Source: Actinomycetota bacterium (GTDB lineage Bacteria; Actinomycetota; Actinomycetes; Propionibacteriales; Propionibacteriaceae). From it: a stretch of 32,400 bases of DNA. The stretch is from positions 1-32,400 of the forward strand of contig JAIUOR010000042.1 in the NCBI GenBank assembly GCA_020161795.1, written 5' to 3'. Made by a program: the position numbers and the translations under genes. The notes under the pieces were generated by a model that saw nothing but the letters and a program-made list of their open reading frames with translations, made no database searches and was not told the DNA's origin. This document shows, one piece after another, positions 9,703-19,196 of the stretch; within the stretch, counting starts at the first letter, position 1; each line of letters starts with the position of its first letter.

Positions 9703-9773
9703 GTCGGCCGATCCTCGGCGCTGCCTGTGCGCCGGCTGTGGGTTGGGAACTCGGCGGTGTCGGACCTGCGTCC

Positions 9774-9779
9774 TATGCT
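9774..9779 (+). promoter_or_regulatory. -10 box upstream of uvrC (TATGCT)
   Basis: TATGCT ends 7 bases before an ATG at 9787 that opens a nine-codon mini-ORF, not uvrC itself. The uvrC GTG lies 26 bases after the box, with AGGAAAGG (9790-9797) at ribosome-binding distance. Confidence 0.55.
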
Positions 9780-9786
9780 GGCCGGG

Positions 9787-9813
9787 ATGAGGAAAGGACG
9801 GGGTCGTGGCTGA
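9787..9813 (+). CDS. Possible leaderless 8-residue upstream ORF of uvrC
   Basis: ATG 9787 begins at the predicted transcription start and reads MRKGRGRG, then TGA (9811-9813). It contains the uvrC ribosome-binding site and ends 8 bases inside uvrC. If translated, its ribosomes could compete with or feed initiation at the uvrC GTG. Four of eight residues are basic. Shortness means it could be chance. Confidence 0.3.
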   Translation: MRKGRGRG

Positions 9814-11755
9814 CCCGCAGAGCTATCGGCCGAAGACCGGCTCGATTCCCACCGACCCCGGTGTCTACCGCTTCAGCGACACCGAGGGCCGGGTTCTCTA
9901 TGTCGGCAAGGCGGTCAACCTACGGCAGCGGCTGACCTCCTACTTCGCCGATCCCGCCTCGCTGCACTTCCGTACCCAGACGATGGTGCGCACCGCCGCC
10001 CGGGTGGAGTGGACGGTCGTCCGCAACGAACTCGAGGCCCTCCAGCTGGAGTACACCTGGATCAAGCAGTTCGATCCCCGCTTCAACGTCAAGTACCGCG
10101 ACGACAAGTCCTATCCGTGGGTGGCGATCACCTGGTCGGAGGAGTTCCCCCGGGTCTTCGTCGGGCGCGGCGCCAAACGGAAGGGCAACCGCTACTTCGG
10201 CCCCTACGCGCAGGCCTGGGCGATCCGCGACACCATCGACACGCTGCTGGGCGTCTTCCCGATGCGCTCCTGCACCGCCGGGGTGTTCAAGAGCGCCAAG
10301 GCGAGCGGGCGCCCCTGCCTGTTCGGCTACATCGGCAAGTGCGCGGCCCCCTGCGTCGGACGGATCGACGCCGACGAACACCGTGAGCTGGTGCAGGACG
10401 TCTGCGACTTCCTGGCGGGCAAGACAGCGACCCTGACCCGCCGGATCGAGCAGCAGATGCGGGATGCCGCCGCGGCGATGGAGTACGAGAAGGCCGCGGT
10501 GCTGCGGGATCGGCTGGCCGCGCTCACCAGCGCCACGGAGTCGAACGCCATCGTGCTGGCCGACGGCACCGATGCCGATGTGATCGCCCTGGCGGAGGAT
10601 CCGCTGGAGGTCGCCGTCCAGATCTTCCACGTCCGGGCCGGACGGGTGCGCGGCCAGCGTGGCTGGGTGGCCGACCGTACCGACGACGCGGACACCGCGC
10701 ACCTGGTCGAGGCCTTCCTGCTCTACCACTACAGCGAGGCGGTCGAGGAATCCGAGGTCGCCTCCGCGATCCCGCCCGAGATCCTGGTTCCGGTCGAACC
10801 CGCCAGCGGGGGAGTGCTGGCCGAGTTGCTGAGCGAACAGCGCGGCACCCGGGTCCGGATCCGGGTGCCGCAGCGCGGCCCCAAGCTCACCCTGCTCGAG
10901 ACCGTGGCCCGCAACGCCGGCGAGGCCCTCATCCAGCACAAGACCCGCCGGGCCAGCGACCTCACCACCCGCAACCGGGCGCTGGAGGAGCTCCAGCAGG
11001 CGCTCGGGCTGGCCGAGGCGCCGCTGCGGATCGAGTGCTTCGACATCTCGCACCTGCAGGGCACCGAGGTGGTCGCCTCCATGGTGGTCTTCGAGGACGG
11101 GCTGCCCCGCAAGAGCGACTACCGCCGATTCATCATCCGCAGCGTCGAATCCAACGACGTCGGCGCCATGCGCGAGGTGATCGGCCGCCGGTTCACCCGG
11201 CTGCGCGACGAGCAGCCGTCGGAGGACGGGCCGCTGTTGATCGATCCCGACACCGGGGTGCCGCGCCGCTTCGCCTACGCTCCCGGGCTGGTCGTGGTCG
11301 ACGGCGGCGCCCCCCAGGTCGCGGCGGCGCAGCAGGCGCTGGCCGAACTCGGCATGCCCGACATCCCGCTGGCCGGGCTGGCCAAGCGAATGGAGGAGGT
11401 CTGGCTGCCGGGGGAGGAGTACCCGCTGATCCTGCCGCGCACCAGCGAGGGCCTGTACCTGCTGCAGCGGGTGCGGGACGAGGCCCACCGGTTCGCCATC
11501 ACCCACCACCGCGGGCGTCGCTCGGCCAGCATGGTGGAATCCCTGCTGGACGCCGTCCCGGGCCTGGGGGAGATCCGCCGCAAGGCGCTGCTGCGCCACT
11601 TCGGGTCGCTGAGGAAACTACGGGCCGCCGCCGTCGAGGAGATCGCGGCGGTGCCCGGCATCGGGCCCAAGACCGCCCAGGCCATCCACGACGCGGTGCT
11701 GGGCCAGCCGGCCGGCGAGGTACTCAACACTGCCACCGGCGAAATCAGCAGCTGA
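9806..11755 (+). CDS. uvrC: Excinuclease ABC subunit C
   Basis: UvrC makes the 3' and 5' incisions on either side of the lesion bound by UvrB. The 649-residue protein has the N-terminal GIY-YIG nuclease ([19 protein letters not shown], residues about 16-95), a central cysteine cluster, a UVR motif that pairs with UvrB (about 210-245, [16 protein letters not shown]), the RNase H-like second nuclease ([25 protein letters not shown]), and a C-terminal tandem helix-hairpin-helix ([29 protein letters not shown]). The GTG at 9806 has AGGAAAGG upstream and gives the family N-terminus. In related genomes rapZ, yvcK and whiA follow; here an MFS gene takes the rapZ position. Confidence 0.98.
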   Translation: MADPQSYRPKTGSIPTDPGVYRFSDTEGRVLYVGKAVNLRQRLTSYFADPASLHFRTQTMVRTAARVEWTVVRNELEALQLEYTWIKQFDPRFNVKYRDDKSYPWVAITWSEEFPRVFVGRGAKRKGNRYFGPYAQAWAIRDTIDTLLGVFPMRSCTAGVFKSAKASGRPCLFGYIGKCAAPCVGRIDADEHRELVQDVCDFLAGKTATLTRRIEQQMRDAAAAMEYEKAAVLRDRLAALTSATESNAIVLADGTDADVIALAEDPLEVAVQIFHVRAGRVRGQRGWVADRTDDADTAHLVEAFLLYHYSEAVEESEVASAIPPEILVPVEPASGGVLAELLSEQRGTRVRIRVPQRGPKLTLLETVARNAGEALIQHKTRRASDLTTRNRALEELQQALGLAEAPLRIECFDISHLQGTEVVASMVVFEDGLPRKSDYRRFIIRSVESNDVGAMREVIGRRFTRLRDEQPSEDGPLLIDPDTGVPRRFAYAPGLVVVDGGAPQVAAAQQALAELGMPDIPLAGLAKRMEEVWLPGEEYPLILPRTSEGLYLLQRVRDEAHRFAITHHRGRRSASMVESLLDAVPGLGEIRRKALLRHFGSLRKLRAAAVEEIAAVPGIGPKTAQAIHDAVLGQPAGEVLNTATGEISS

Positions 11756-11771
11756 CCCCCGAGGGGCGGAC

Positions 11772-11777
11772 TACCCT
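11772..11777 (+). promoter_or_regulatory. Candidate -10 box of the MFS gene (TACCCT)
   Basis: TACCCT lies 64 bases before ATG 11842. Just downstream (11799-11817) GCGTAG and CTACGC form a 6-bp inverted repeat around a 7-base spacer. That is an operator-like position for repression, but no regulator gene is adjacent. Confidence 0.3.
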
Positions 11778-11841
11778 CGTCAAGGCCCGCTTTCCAGCGC
11801 GTAGCCGGCCACTACGCCCGTCCGAGAACGGCAGCACCGCG

Positions 11842-13350
11842 ATGAACGACGCCTCGCCTCCGCGCAGCCCGTGGCCCGCCCTGTGGGCTATGTCCATCGG
11901 GTTCTTCATGATGCTGCTGGACACCACCATCGTGTCGGTGGCGAATCCCGCCATCAAGGCCGCGTTGGATCCGCACACGAACAACCTCGACAACGTGGTG
12001 TGGGTGACCAGCGCCTACCTGCTTGCCTACGCCGTGCCGCTGCTGATCACCGGACGCCTCGGCGACCGGTTCGGCCCGCGCAGCCTGTACCTGATCGGGC
12101 TGGCGATCTTCACCCTCGCCTCACTGGGCTGCGGCCTGTCCACCACGCTGGGGATGCTGGTCGGGATGCGCGCGGTGCAGGGCCTGGGCGCCGCGCTGCT
12201 CAGCCCGCAGACCATGGCTGTGATCACCCGCACCTTCCCGGCCCATTCCCGCGGCGCGGCGATGGGCCTGTGGGGGGCGACCTCGGGGGTGGCGACGCTG
12301 GTCGGCCCGCTGGCCGGCGGCATCCTGGTGGACGGCTTCGGCTGGGAGGCGATCTTCTTCGTCAACCTGCCGGTCGGCGTGATCGCCTTCGTCCTGGCCT
12401 GGATCCTGATCCCCCGGCTGGAGACCCACCCGCACCGCTTCGACCTCGGCGGAGTGGTGTTGAGCGCGATCGCGCTCTTCCTGATCGTGTTCGGCCTGCA
12501 GGAGGCCGAGAAGTACGACTGGGGCCAGATCTGGGGGCCGGTGTCGGTGTGGTCGCTGATCGGCAGCGGGGTGGTCGTGCTGGCGCTCTTCGTCTGGCAG
12601 CAGTCGCGGACCCGCAGCGAACCGCTGGTGCCGCTGGAACTGTTCGGTGACCGCAACTTCTCCGTGGCCAACCTGGGCATCGTCACGGTCGGCTTCACCG
12701 TGACCAGCATGGCGCTGCCGCTGATGTTCTACGTCCAGCTGGCCCGCGGACTCACCCCCACCCAGGCGGCCCTGCTGATGGTCCCCACCGCGGTGATGGC
12801 CGGTGTCCTGTCGCCGCCGGCCGGGCACCTCCTCGATCGGGTCGACCCGCGGGCACTGCTCGTCCCGGGTCTGCTGCTGGTCGCCGCCGCCTTGGTGACC
12901 TACGCCGGGCTGATGAACGCCAACGCGCCCATCTGGTGGTTCCTGCTGCCTGCCTTCCTGATGGGCGTTGGCAATGCCGGCATGTGGGGACCGCTGGCCA
13001 CCACCGCCACCCGCAACCTGCCGCCCCGGCAGGCCGGCGCCGGCTCGGGCATCTACAACACCACCCGCACCATCGGCTCGGTGCTCGGCTCGGCCGCCAT
13101 CGCCGCATTCATGCAGGCCCGGCTGGAGGCCAACCTGCCGGGTAGCGCCGGCGAGGGAGGCTTCGGGACCGGGCAGCTTCCCGAACCGGTGGTCGCCGGT
13201 TTCGCCACGGCGATGGCGCAGTCCGTCCTGCTCCCGGCCGCGATGATCACGGTCGGCGTCGGCGTGGTGTGCTTCCTGCGCCGGCCGCGATTTCACGGTC
13301 CTGCGGACGCTGGGACGCGGCTCCCCACCGAGGCGCCGGCCGAGGCGTAG
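11842..13350 (+). CDS. MFS drug efflux transporter, DHA2 (14-helix) type
   Basis: A 502-residue proton-driven exporter of the EmrB/QacA subfamily. Visible hallmarks are the helix-1 motif LDTTIVSVANPAI, motif A (GRLGDRFGPR) after helix 2, motif C in helix 5 (GPLAGGILVDGFGWEAIFF), and 14 hydrophobic segments overall. Substrates of such pumps include dyes, quaternary amines and antibiotics; none can be assigned here. The reading frame stays open far upstream into uvrC, but that part is a frame-shifted copy of uvrC coding sequence. ATG 11842 (MNDASPP) is the first sensible start, although its ribosome-binding site is weak. It occupies the slot between uvrC and yvcK where actinobacteria normally have rapZ. 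Confidence 0.93.
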   Translation: MNDASPPRSPWPALWAMSIGFFMMLLDTTIVSVANPAIKAALDPHTNNLDNVVWVTSAYLLAYAVPLLITGRLGDRFGPRSLYLIGLAIFTLASLGCGLSTTLGMLVGMRAVQGLGAALLSPQTMAVITRTFPAHSRGAAMGLWGATSGVATLVGPLAGGILVDGFGWEAIFFVNLPVGVIAFVLAWILIPRLETHPHRFDLGGVVLSAIALFLIVFGLQEAEKYDWGQIWGPVSVWSLIGSGVVVLALFVWQQSRTRSEPLVPLELFGDRNFSVANLGIVTVGFTVTSMALPLMFYVQLARGLTPTQAALLMVPTAVMAGVLSPPAGHLLDRVDPRALLVPGLLLVAAALVTYAGLMNANAPIWWFLLPAFLMGVGNAGMWGPLATTATRNLPPRQAGAGSGIYNTTRTIGSVLGSAAIAAFMQARLEANLPGSAGEGGFGTGQLPEPVVAGFATAMAQSVLLPAAMITVGVGVVCFLRRPRFHGPADAGTRLPTEAPAEA

Positions 13351-13400
13351 GCCCCGGGGGCAATGACCCGAATCGGGGGACGGGCGGGCCGGAGCCGCAC

Positions 13401-13406
13401 CATAAT
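13401..13406 (+). promoter_or_regulatory. -10 box upstream of yvcK (CATAAT), leaderless geometry
   Basis: CATAAT ends 7 bases before ATG 13414, which opens a 16-residue ORF overlapping the yvcK start. It differs from TANNNT at the first base but is AT-rich in a GC-rich setting. Confidence 0.45.
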
Positions 13407-13413
13407 GGTGCCC

Positions 13414-13464
13414 ATGAGCGACCAGGATCGGGCGAGCGCCGCGCTGGCTGGAGAGCGCGGGTGA
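13414..13464 (+). CDS. Possible leaderless 16-residue upstream ORF overlapping yvcK
   Basis: ATG 13414 reads MSDQDRASAALAGERG and stops at TGA 13462-13464. That stop overlaps the yvcK GTG in a GTGA junction, the classic layout for translational coupling. The GGAGAG site for yvcK lies inside it. It could be a leader peptide or the remnant N-terminus of a lost gene such as rapZ; I cannot tell which. Confidence 0.4.
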   Translation: MSDQDRASAALAGERG

Positions 13465-14420
13465 GAGCGCCGCGGATCGGGCGGCGGCCGACGGTTGCCG
13501 CGCTCGGCGGAGGCCACGGGCTGGCGGCGAGCCTGAGCGCGCTGCGTCGCCTCACCAACCGGCTGACCGCGATCGTGACGGTCGCCGACGACGGTGGCTC
13601 GTCGGGCCGGCTACGCCAGGAGTTCGACATCCTGCCGCCGGGGGATCTGCGGATGGCGCTGGCGGCGCTGTGCGGGGACGACGAGGTGGAGCGGGCCTGG
13701 GCCGAGGTGCTGCAGTCGCGCTTCCATGGCGAGGGGGCCCTGGCCGGGCACTCGATCGGAAACCTGCTGATCGCCGGTCTCTGGCAGGAGATCGACGATC
13801 CGGTGGCCGGGCTCGACATGGTCGCCGCGCTGCTCAACATCAAGGGACGGGTGCTGCCGATGGCCGCCGTCCCGCTCGTGATCGAGGCCGACGTGATCGG
13901 CGCGGACGCCGCCGCCCCCGACGAGGTGAGCGTCGTGGTGGGGCAGGAGGCGGTGGCGCTGGCGACCGGCCTGATCGGCAATGTCCGGCTGATCCCGCCG
14001 CGACCGCCGGCGGTGCCCGAGGCCGTCGAGGCGGTCGTCACCGCCGACCACGTGGTGCTCGGCCCGGGCTCGTGGTACTCGTCGGTGATTCCGCACCTGC
14101 TGGTGCCGGAGTTGGTCGAGGCGCTGAACGACACCTGGGCCACCCGCATCCTGACCATGAACCTCGTCCCCACCGAGGACGAGACCCTCGGCTACACCGC
14201 CTCGCGCCACCTGGAGGTGCTGGCCGATCACGCTCCCGGGCTGCGGCTGGACGTCGTGCTGGTCGATCCCAGCTTCGCCAGCGGCGATCCGCACCTGGAG
14301 CAGTACGTGGCTGCGCTCGGTGGCCGGCTGGTGGTCACCGACGTCCGGATGCGGGACGGCTCGGCCCGGCATGACCCGCTCCGGCTGGCGGCCGCCTACG
14401 CCGAGGTGATGGGGTTGTGA
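13461..14420 (+). CDS. yvcK: YvcK-family UDP-GlcNAc-binding gluconeogenesis factor
   Basis: YvcK proteins have the CofD-like fold. They bind UDP-GlcNAc and are needed for cell shape and growth on gluconeogenic carbon; the mycobacterial orthologue is CuvA. The 319-residue protein shows the N-terminal glycine loop (ALGGGHGLAASL), the VTVADDGGSSGRLR motif, the GDLRMALAAL segment, the HSIGNLLIAGL motif and VLGPGSWYSSVIP. The GTG start overlaps the stop of a 16-codon upstream ORF and has GGAGAG five bases before it. whiA follows 67 bases downstream with its own promoter. rapZ, usually just upstream, is absent. YvcK phosphorylation by Ser/Thr kinases is known in mycobacteria and Bacillus; nothing here shows it directly. 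Confidence 0.96.
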   Translation: MRAPRIGRRPTVAALGGGHGLAASLSALRRLTNRLTAIVTVADDGGSSGRLRQEFDILPPGDLRMALAALCGDDEVERAWAEVLQSRFHGEGALAGHSIGNLLIAGLWQEIDDPVAGLDMVAALLNIKGRVLPMAAVPLVIEADVIGADAAAPDEVSVVVGQEAVALATGLIGNVRLIPPRPPAVPEAVEAVVTADHVVLGPGSWYSSVIPHLLVPELVEALNDTWATRILTMNLVPTEDETLGYTASRHLEVLADHAPGLRLDVVLVDPSFASGDPHLEQYVAALGGRLVVTDVRMRDGSARHDPLRLAAAYAEVMGL

Positions 14421-14446
14421 CGGCGTAACCCGGACCCGGGCTTCGC

Positions 14447-14452
14447 TAGGCT
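14447..14452 (+). promoter_or_regulatory. -10 box of whiA (TAGGCT)
   Basis: TAGGCT would start transcription near 14459, giving a leader of about 29 bases that contains the AAAGGGA ribosome-binding site (14475-14481) for ATG 14488. whiA thus need not depend on yvcK transcription. Confidence 0.5.
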
Positions 14453-14487
14453 GGGCCAGATAGCGCGGACAGCAAAGGGATTCTCGA

Positions 14488-15474
14488 ATGGCGATGACGC
14501 AGCAGGTCAAGGCGGAACTGGCGACCCTCGAGGTCACCAAGCCGGAACTGCGCAAGGCCGAGGTGGCCGCGCTGCTGCGATTCGCCAACGGGCTGCACAT
14601 CGCCGGCGGCCGGATCGTGGTCGAGGCCGAGCTGGACACCGGGGTTGCCGCCCGCCGGCTGCGGGTTGCGATCGCCGAACTCTTCGGCTTCACCGCCGAG
14701 TTCGTGGTGATCACCGGCAGCGCGATGCGACGCGGTACCCGCTACCTGGTCCGGCTGATCCGGGACGGTGAGTCGCTCGCCCGGCAGACCGGGCTGATCG
14801 ACGGCCGCGGCCGCCCGGTGCGGGGGCTGCCCGTCCAGATCGTCTCCGGCAGCCCGGAGGTGTCGGTCGCCGCCTGGCGGGGAGCCTTCCTCGCCCATGG
14901 CTCGCTGACCGAGCCCGGCCGCTCGATGGCGCTGGAGGTGACCTGCCCCGGCTCGGAATCCGCGTTGGCGCTGGTGGGCGCTGCCCGGCGACTGCAGATC
15001 GCCGCCAAGGCCCGCGAGGTGCGCGGGGTCGACCGGGTGGTGATCCGCGACGGCGACGCGATCGCGGCCATGCTCACTCGGCTGGGAGCCCACGAATCCG
15101 TGCTGGCCTGGGAGGATCGCCGGATGCGCCGTGAGGTGCGCGCCTCGGCGAACCGGCTGGCGAACTTCGACGATGCCAACCTGCGCCGCTCCGCCCGGGC
15201 GGCCGTCACCGCCGGTGCCCGGGTGCGACGTGCGCTGGAGATCCTCGGCGACGACATCCCCGAGCACCTGCTGATCGCCGGGCGGCTCCGGCTGGAGCAC
15301 AAGCAGGCTTCGCTGGAGGAGCTGGGCCAGTTGCACACGCCCCCGCTGACCAAGGACGCAGTGGCTGGGCGGATCCGGCGCCTGCTGGCCACCGCCGATC
15401 GGCGGGCCGCCGAGCTCGGCATCCCGACCACGGAGGCCAGCATCACCCCTGACCTGCTAGACGATGAGGCGTAG
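14488..15474 (+). CDS. whiA: DNA-binding protein WhiA
   Basis: WhiA is a sporulation and cell-division regulator in Streptomyces, where it acts with WhiB on genes such as ftsZ; it is conserved in non-sporulating Gram-positives too. The 328-residue protein has the degenerate LAGLIDADG homing-endonuclease-like fold in its N-terminal two thirds ([20 protein letters not shown] at the core) and a C-terminal helix-turn-helix (residues about 255-305, [20 protein letters not shown]). AAAGGGA precedes the ATG. The stop codon lies at the boundary of a 14-bp direct repeat, which has pushed the original TGA 78 bases downstream (see findings). Protein length is normal, so function should be intact. Confidence 0.97.
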   Translation: MAMTQQVKAELATLEVTKPELRKAEVAALLRFANGLHIAGGRIVVEAELDTGVAARRLRVAIAELFGFTAEFVVITGSAMRRGTRYLVRLIRDGESLARQTGLIDGRGRPVRGLPVQIVSGSPEVSVAAWRGAFLAHGSLTEPGRSMALEVTCPGSESALALVGAARRLQIAAKAREVRGVDRVVIRDGDAIAAMLTRLGAHESVLAWEDRRMRREVRASANRLANFDDANLRRSARAAVTAGARVRRALEILGDDIPEHLLIAGRLRLEHKQASLEELGQLHTPPLTKDAVAGRIRRLLATADRRAAELGIPTTEASITPDLLDDEA

Positions 15475-15550
15475 CCCGCGTGAGCGGGTTGCGGCGAGGG
15501 AGTCTTGACGGACGGCGCGCGAGCGACGTCCGGAACAGACGATGAGGCGT
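15459..15550. repeat. 64-nt hairpin insert between 14-bp direct repeats at the whiA end
   Basis: AGACGATGAGGCGT occurs at 15459-15472, spanning the last whiA codons, and again at 15537-15550. The 64 bases between hold a hairpin (CCCGC at 15475-15479, GCGGG at 15484-15488), the string CGAGGGAGTCTTG (15495-15507), and a second hairpin (CGGACG at 15509-15514, CGTCCG at 15527-15532). Removing the insert plus one repeat copy restores a whiA ending in the same residues with TGA instead of TAG. Confidence 0.7.
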
Positions 15551-15630
15551 GATCGGCGTCAGCTGATCTTCACCGTTCGTTCACCCGGGACCAGATGGAA
15601 TTTGGGCAGCGCGGAGACCGCGCGATTCGC

Positions 15631-16698
<1,068 letters not shown>

Positions 16699-16714
16699 TC
16701 CACGACGCGGTTTG

Positions 16715-16752
16715 ACGACGGGTCGGCTCGCTGCTGCGGGTCGGCCCGTCGT
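16715..16752 (+). terminator. gap-pgk intercistronic hairpin
   Basis: ACGACGGGTC (16715-16724) pairs with GGCCCGTCGT (16743-16752) through 10 bp including one wobble, enclosing 18 bases. No T run follows. It could be a partial terminator or an mRNA-end stabiliser that sets the gap to pgk ratio. Confidence 0.55.
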
Positions 16753-16788
16753 GCGTCCGGCGAACAACCACCCATAGAAAGGCAATCC

Positions 16789-17997
16789 GTGAAGTCCGTG
16801 GAAGACCTCGGCGACGTGCGAGGCAAGCGGGTTCTGATCCGCTGCGATTTCAACGTCCCACTGAAGGGCGACGTCATCACCGACGACGGCCGCATCAAGG
16901 CGGCCCTGCCCACTCTCACCCGCCTGCGCGACGGCGGGGCGAAGATCGTCATCATGGCCCACCTGGGCCGTCCCAAGGGGCAGGTCAACCCCACCTACTC
17001 GCTGGCGCCGGTCGCCAAGCGCCTGGGCGAACTGCTGGGCACCGAGGTGAAGCTGGCTGCCGACGTGGTCGGCCCCTCCGCCACCGAGACCGTCGCCGCG
17101 CTGGGCGCCGGTGAGGTCGCCCTGCTGGAGAACGTCCGCTACGAGCCGGCCGAGGAGTCCAAGGTCGACGCCGAGCGCGAGGAACTGGCCGCCAAGTACG
17201 CCGCCCTGGGCGACGTCTTCGTCTCCGACGGCTTCGGGGTCGTCCATCGCAAGCAGGCCTCGGTCTACGACGTCGCCAAGCTGCTGCCGAACGCGGCCGG
17301 CTACCTGGTGGCCAAGGAGGTCGACGTTCTGAAGAAGCTCACCGAGAGCCCCGAGTCGCCCTACGTCGTGGTGCTCGGTGGAGCGAAGGTGGCCGACAAG
17401 CTGGCTGTCATCGACAACCTGCTCAAGGTCGCCGACACCCTCATCATCGGTGGCGGCATGGCCTACACCTTCCTGAAGGCACAGGGCTACGAGATCGGCG
17501 ATTCGTTGCTGGACGCCGAGAAGATCGACATCTGCGGCGGCTACCTCGCTCAGGCCGAGCAGACCGGCAAGCGCATCCTGCTGCCGGTGGACGTGCGGAT
17601 CGTCGACGAACTCGACATCCCCAACCGTCACGCCAGCGAGGTGACGATCGTGGACGCCACGGCGATCCCGGTCGGCTACGAGGGCGCGGACATCGGCCCG
17701 AAGTCCGAGGAGATCTTCGCCGAGGCGATCGCCGGCGCGAAGACCATCTTCTGGAACGGCCCGATGGGCGTCGCTGAGATCCCGTCCCTGGCCAGCGGTA
17801 CCGAAGCGGTCGCCAAGGCGCTCGCGGCGGCCCCCGGCTTCTCGGTGATCGGCGGCGGTGATTCGGCCGCCGCGGTGCGCAACCTCGGCTTCCCCGACGA
17901 CGCCTTCGGTCACATCTCCACCGGCGGTGGAGCATCCCTGGAATACCTGGAGGGCAAGGAACTGCCCGGACTGGCTGTGTTGGAAGAGGAGGCCTGA
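16789..17997 (+). CDS. pgk: Phosphoglycerate kinase
   Basis: Pgk transfers phosphate from 1,3-bisphosphoglycerate to ADP, yielding ATP and 3-phosphoglycerate in the cytoplasm. The 402-residue length is typical. The N-terminal signature [13 protein letters not shown] (residues about 14-26), the substrate-binding arginine region HLGRPKG (about 61-67), [22 protein letters not shown] and the ADP-loop motif GGGDSAAAV are all present. The start is GTG 16789 with AGAAAGG six bases upstream. It ends one base before the tpiA ATG, so the two are coupled. No fusion to triosephosphate isomerase, as seen in Thermotoga, is present. Confidence 0.98.
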   Translation: MKSVEDLGDVRGKRVLIRCDFNVPLKGDVITDDGRIKAALPTLTRLRDGGAKIVIMAHLGRPKGQVNPTYSLAPVAKRLGELLGTEVKLAADVVGPSATETVAALGAGEVALLENVRYEPAEESKVDAEREELAAKYAALGDVFVSDGFGVVHRKQASVYDVAKLLPNAAGYLVAKEVDVLKKLTESPESPYVVVLGGAKVADKLAVIDNLLKVADTLIIGGGMAYTFLKAQGYEIGDSLLDAEKIDICGGYLAQAEQTGKRILLPVDVRIVDELDIPNRHASEVTIVDATAIPVGYEGADIGPKSEEIFAEAIAGAKTIFWNGPMGVAEIPSLASGTEAVAKALAAAPGFSVIGGGDSAAAVRNLGFPDDAFGHISTGGGASLEYLEGKELPGLAVLEEEA

Positions 17998-17998
17998 G

Positions 17999-18775
17999 AT
18001 GGCACGCACACCGTTGCTCGCCGGCAACTGGAAGATGAACCTGAACCATGTCGAGGGAACCGGCCTGGTGCAGAAGCTGGCCTGGACGCTGGCCGATGCG
18101 AAGTACGATCCGGCCAAGGCTGAGGCCGCGGTCATCGTGCCGTTCACCGATCTGCGCAGCATCCAGACGCTGATCGAGGGCGACAAGCTGCCGCTCGGCT
18201 ATGGCGCGCAGGACGTGTCGGTGCACGACTCCGGTGCCTACACCGGGGAGATCGCCGCGGGGATGCTGGCCAAGCTGGGCTGCGCGTACGTCGTGGTCGG
18301 CCACTCCGAGCGCCGCGAGTACCACGGCGAGACCGACGAGTTGATCGGCGCCAAGGCGAAGAAGGTGATCGCGGCCGGGATGACCCCGATCATCTGCGTC
18401 GGCGAGGTGCTGGAGATCCGCAAGCAGGGCACCCACGTCGAGCACGTGCTCGAGCAGACCAAGGGCGTCCTGGACGGACTCACCGCCGAGCAGGTCGGCG
18501 CGCTGGTGATCGCCTACGAGCCGGTATGGGCGATCGGCACCGGCGAGGTCGCCACCCCGGAGGACGCACAGGAGGTCTGCGGGGCGATCCGCGGCTACGT
18601 CCGGGAGGTCTTCGGCGAAGCTGCTGCCGAGGCCGTCCGCATCCAGTACGGCGGCTCGGTGAAGTCGAGCAATGTCGCCGAGATCATGGCCAAGCCCGAC
18701 GTTGACGGGGCCCTGGTCGGCGGTGCCAGCCTCGACCCGGAGGAGTTCGCGAAGATCGTCCTGCTCTCCGCCTGA
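17999..18775 (+). CDS. tpiA: Triosephosphate isomerase
   Basis: TpiA interconverts dihydroxyacetone phosphate and glyceraldehyde 3-phosphate. The 258-residue protein has the N-terminal catalytic Lys in AGNWKMN (Lys12), the catalytic His in VVGHSERR (about residue 102), the base Glu174 in [11 protein letters not shown], and the phosphate-binding loops YGGSVKSSN and [16 protein letters not shown] at the end of pgk provides the ribosome-binding site 6 bases before the ATG. It completes the gap-pgk-tpiA unit, and a strong UUCG-capped hairpin follows its stop. Confidence 0.98.
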   Translation: MARTPLLAGNWKMNLNHVEGTGLVQKLAWTLADAKYDPAKAEAAVIVPFTDLRSIQTLIEGDKLPLGYGAQDVSVHDSGAYTGEIAAGMLAKLGCAYVVVGHSERREYHGETDELIGAKAKKVIAAGMTPIICVGEVLEIRKQGTHVEHVLEQTKGVLDGLTAEQVGALVIAYEPVWAIGTGEVATPEDAQEVCGAIRGYVREVFGEAAAEAVRIQYGGSVKSSNVAEIMAKPDVDGALVGGASLDPEEFAKIVLLSA

Positions 18776-18788
18776 CGGCCACTCCGTG

Positions 18789-18820
18789 GCGACGCCCGGG
18801 GCTTCGGCCTCGGGCGTCGC
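18789..18820 (+). terminator. tpiA terminator with UUCG tetraloop
   Basis: GCGACGCCCGGGGC (18789-18802) pairs with GCCTCGGGCGTCGC (18807-18820) through 14 bp with one G-T wobble, closed by a TTCG loop. It starts 13 bases after the tpiA stop and separates the glycolytic unit from secG. Confidence 0.88.
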
Positions 18821-18862
18821 TGCGCCCAGGTCGCCGATGCGGGAATCCCGCGCGCGGTGGGT

Positions 18863-18868
18863 TAGGAT
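18863..18868 (+). promoter_or_regulatory. -10 box of secG (TAGGAT), leaderless geometry
   Basis: TAGGAT ends 7 bases before GTG 18876. The AGGA inside the box could act as a ribosome-binding site only if transcription began further upstream, so the leaderless reading is likely but not certain. Confidence 0.5.
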
Positions 18869-18875
18869 TCACGGC

Positions 18876-19154
18876 GTGACTGTTGTGCCCCTGTTGACCT
18901 GGCCGATCCTGACGTTGTCGATCATTCTGATCCTCACCAGTGTCGCGCTGGCGTTGTTCATCCTGTTGCACAAGGGCCGTGGCGGCGGCATGTCGGATCT
19001 CTTCGGCGGCGGCACGACGACCAATATGGGTGGCACCTCGGTGGCCGAGCGCAACCTCGACCGGATCACGATCGTGGTCGGCCTGATCTGGTTGATCAGC
19101 ATCTTCGGCCTGCTCACGCTGTACCGCTACTTCCCCGAGGTCGGGGCTTTCTGA
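18876..19154 (+). CDS. secG: Protein translocase subunit SecG
   Basis: SecG is the small accessory subunit of the SecYEG channel in the cytoplasmic membrane. The 92-residue protein has two hydrophobic helices (about residues 8-30 and 65-85) joined by the conserved cytoplasmic loop LLHKGRGGGMSDLFGGG. The second half carries the typical ERNLDRIT before helix two. GTG 18876 is placed at the predicted transcription start; a GTG three codons later is the alternative. secG after tpiA is the usual actinobacterial order. rbpA follows 42 bases downstream on the same strand and has its own strong ribosome-binding site. Confidence 0.95.
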   Translation: MTVVPLLTWPILTLSIILILTSVALALFILLHKGRGGGMSDLFGGGTTTNMGGTSVAERNLDRITIVVGLIWLISIFGLLTLYRYFPEVGAF

Positions 19155-19196
19155 TCCCGCCCGGTAGGGCACGTCAATCCTGCGAGGAGGACACCA

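Noticed and set aside
11035-11841. Long N-terminal extension of the MFS gene reaching into uvrC
   Set aside because: The extension is an alternative frame of uvrC rich in Arg, Gly and Pro; the conserved MFS sequence starts just after ATG 11842.
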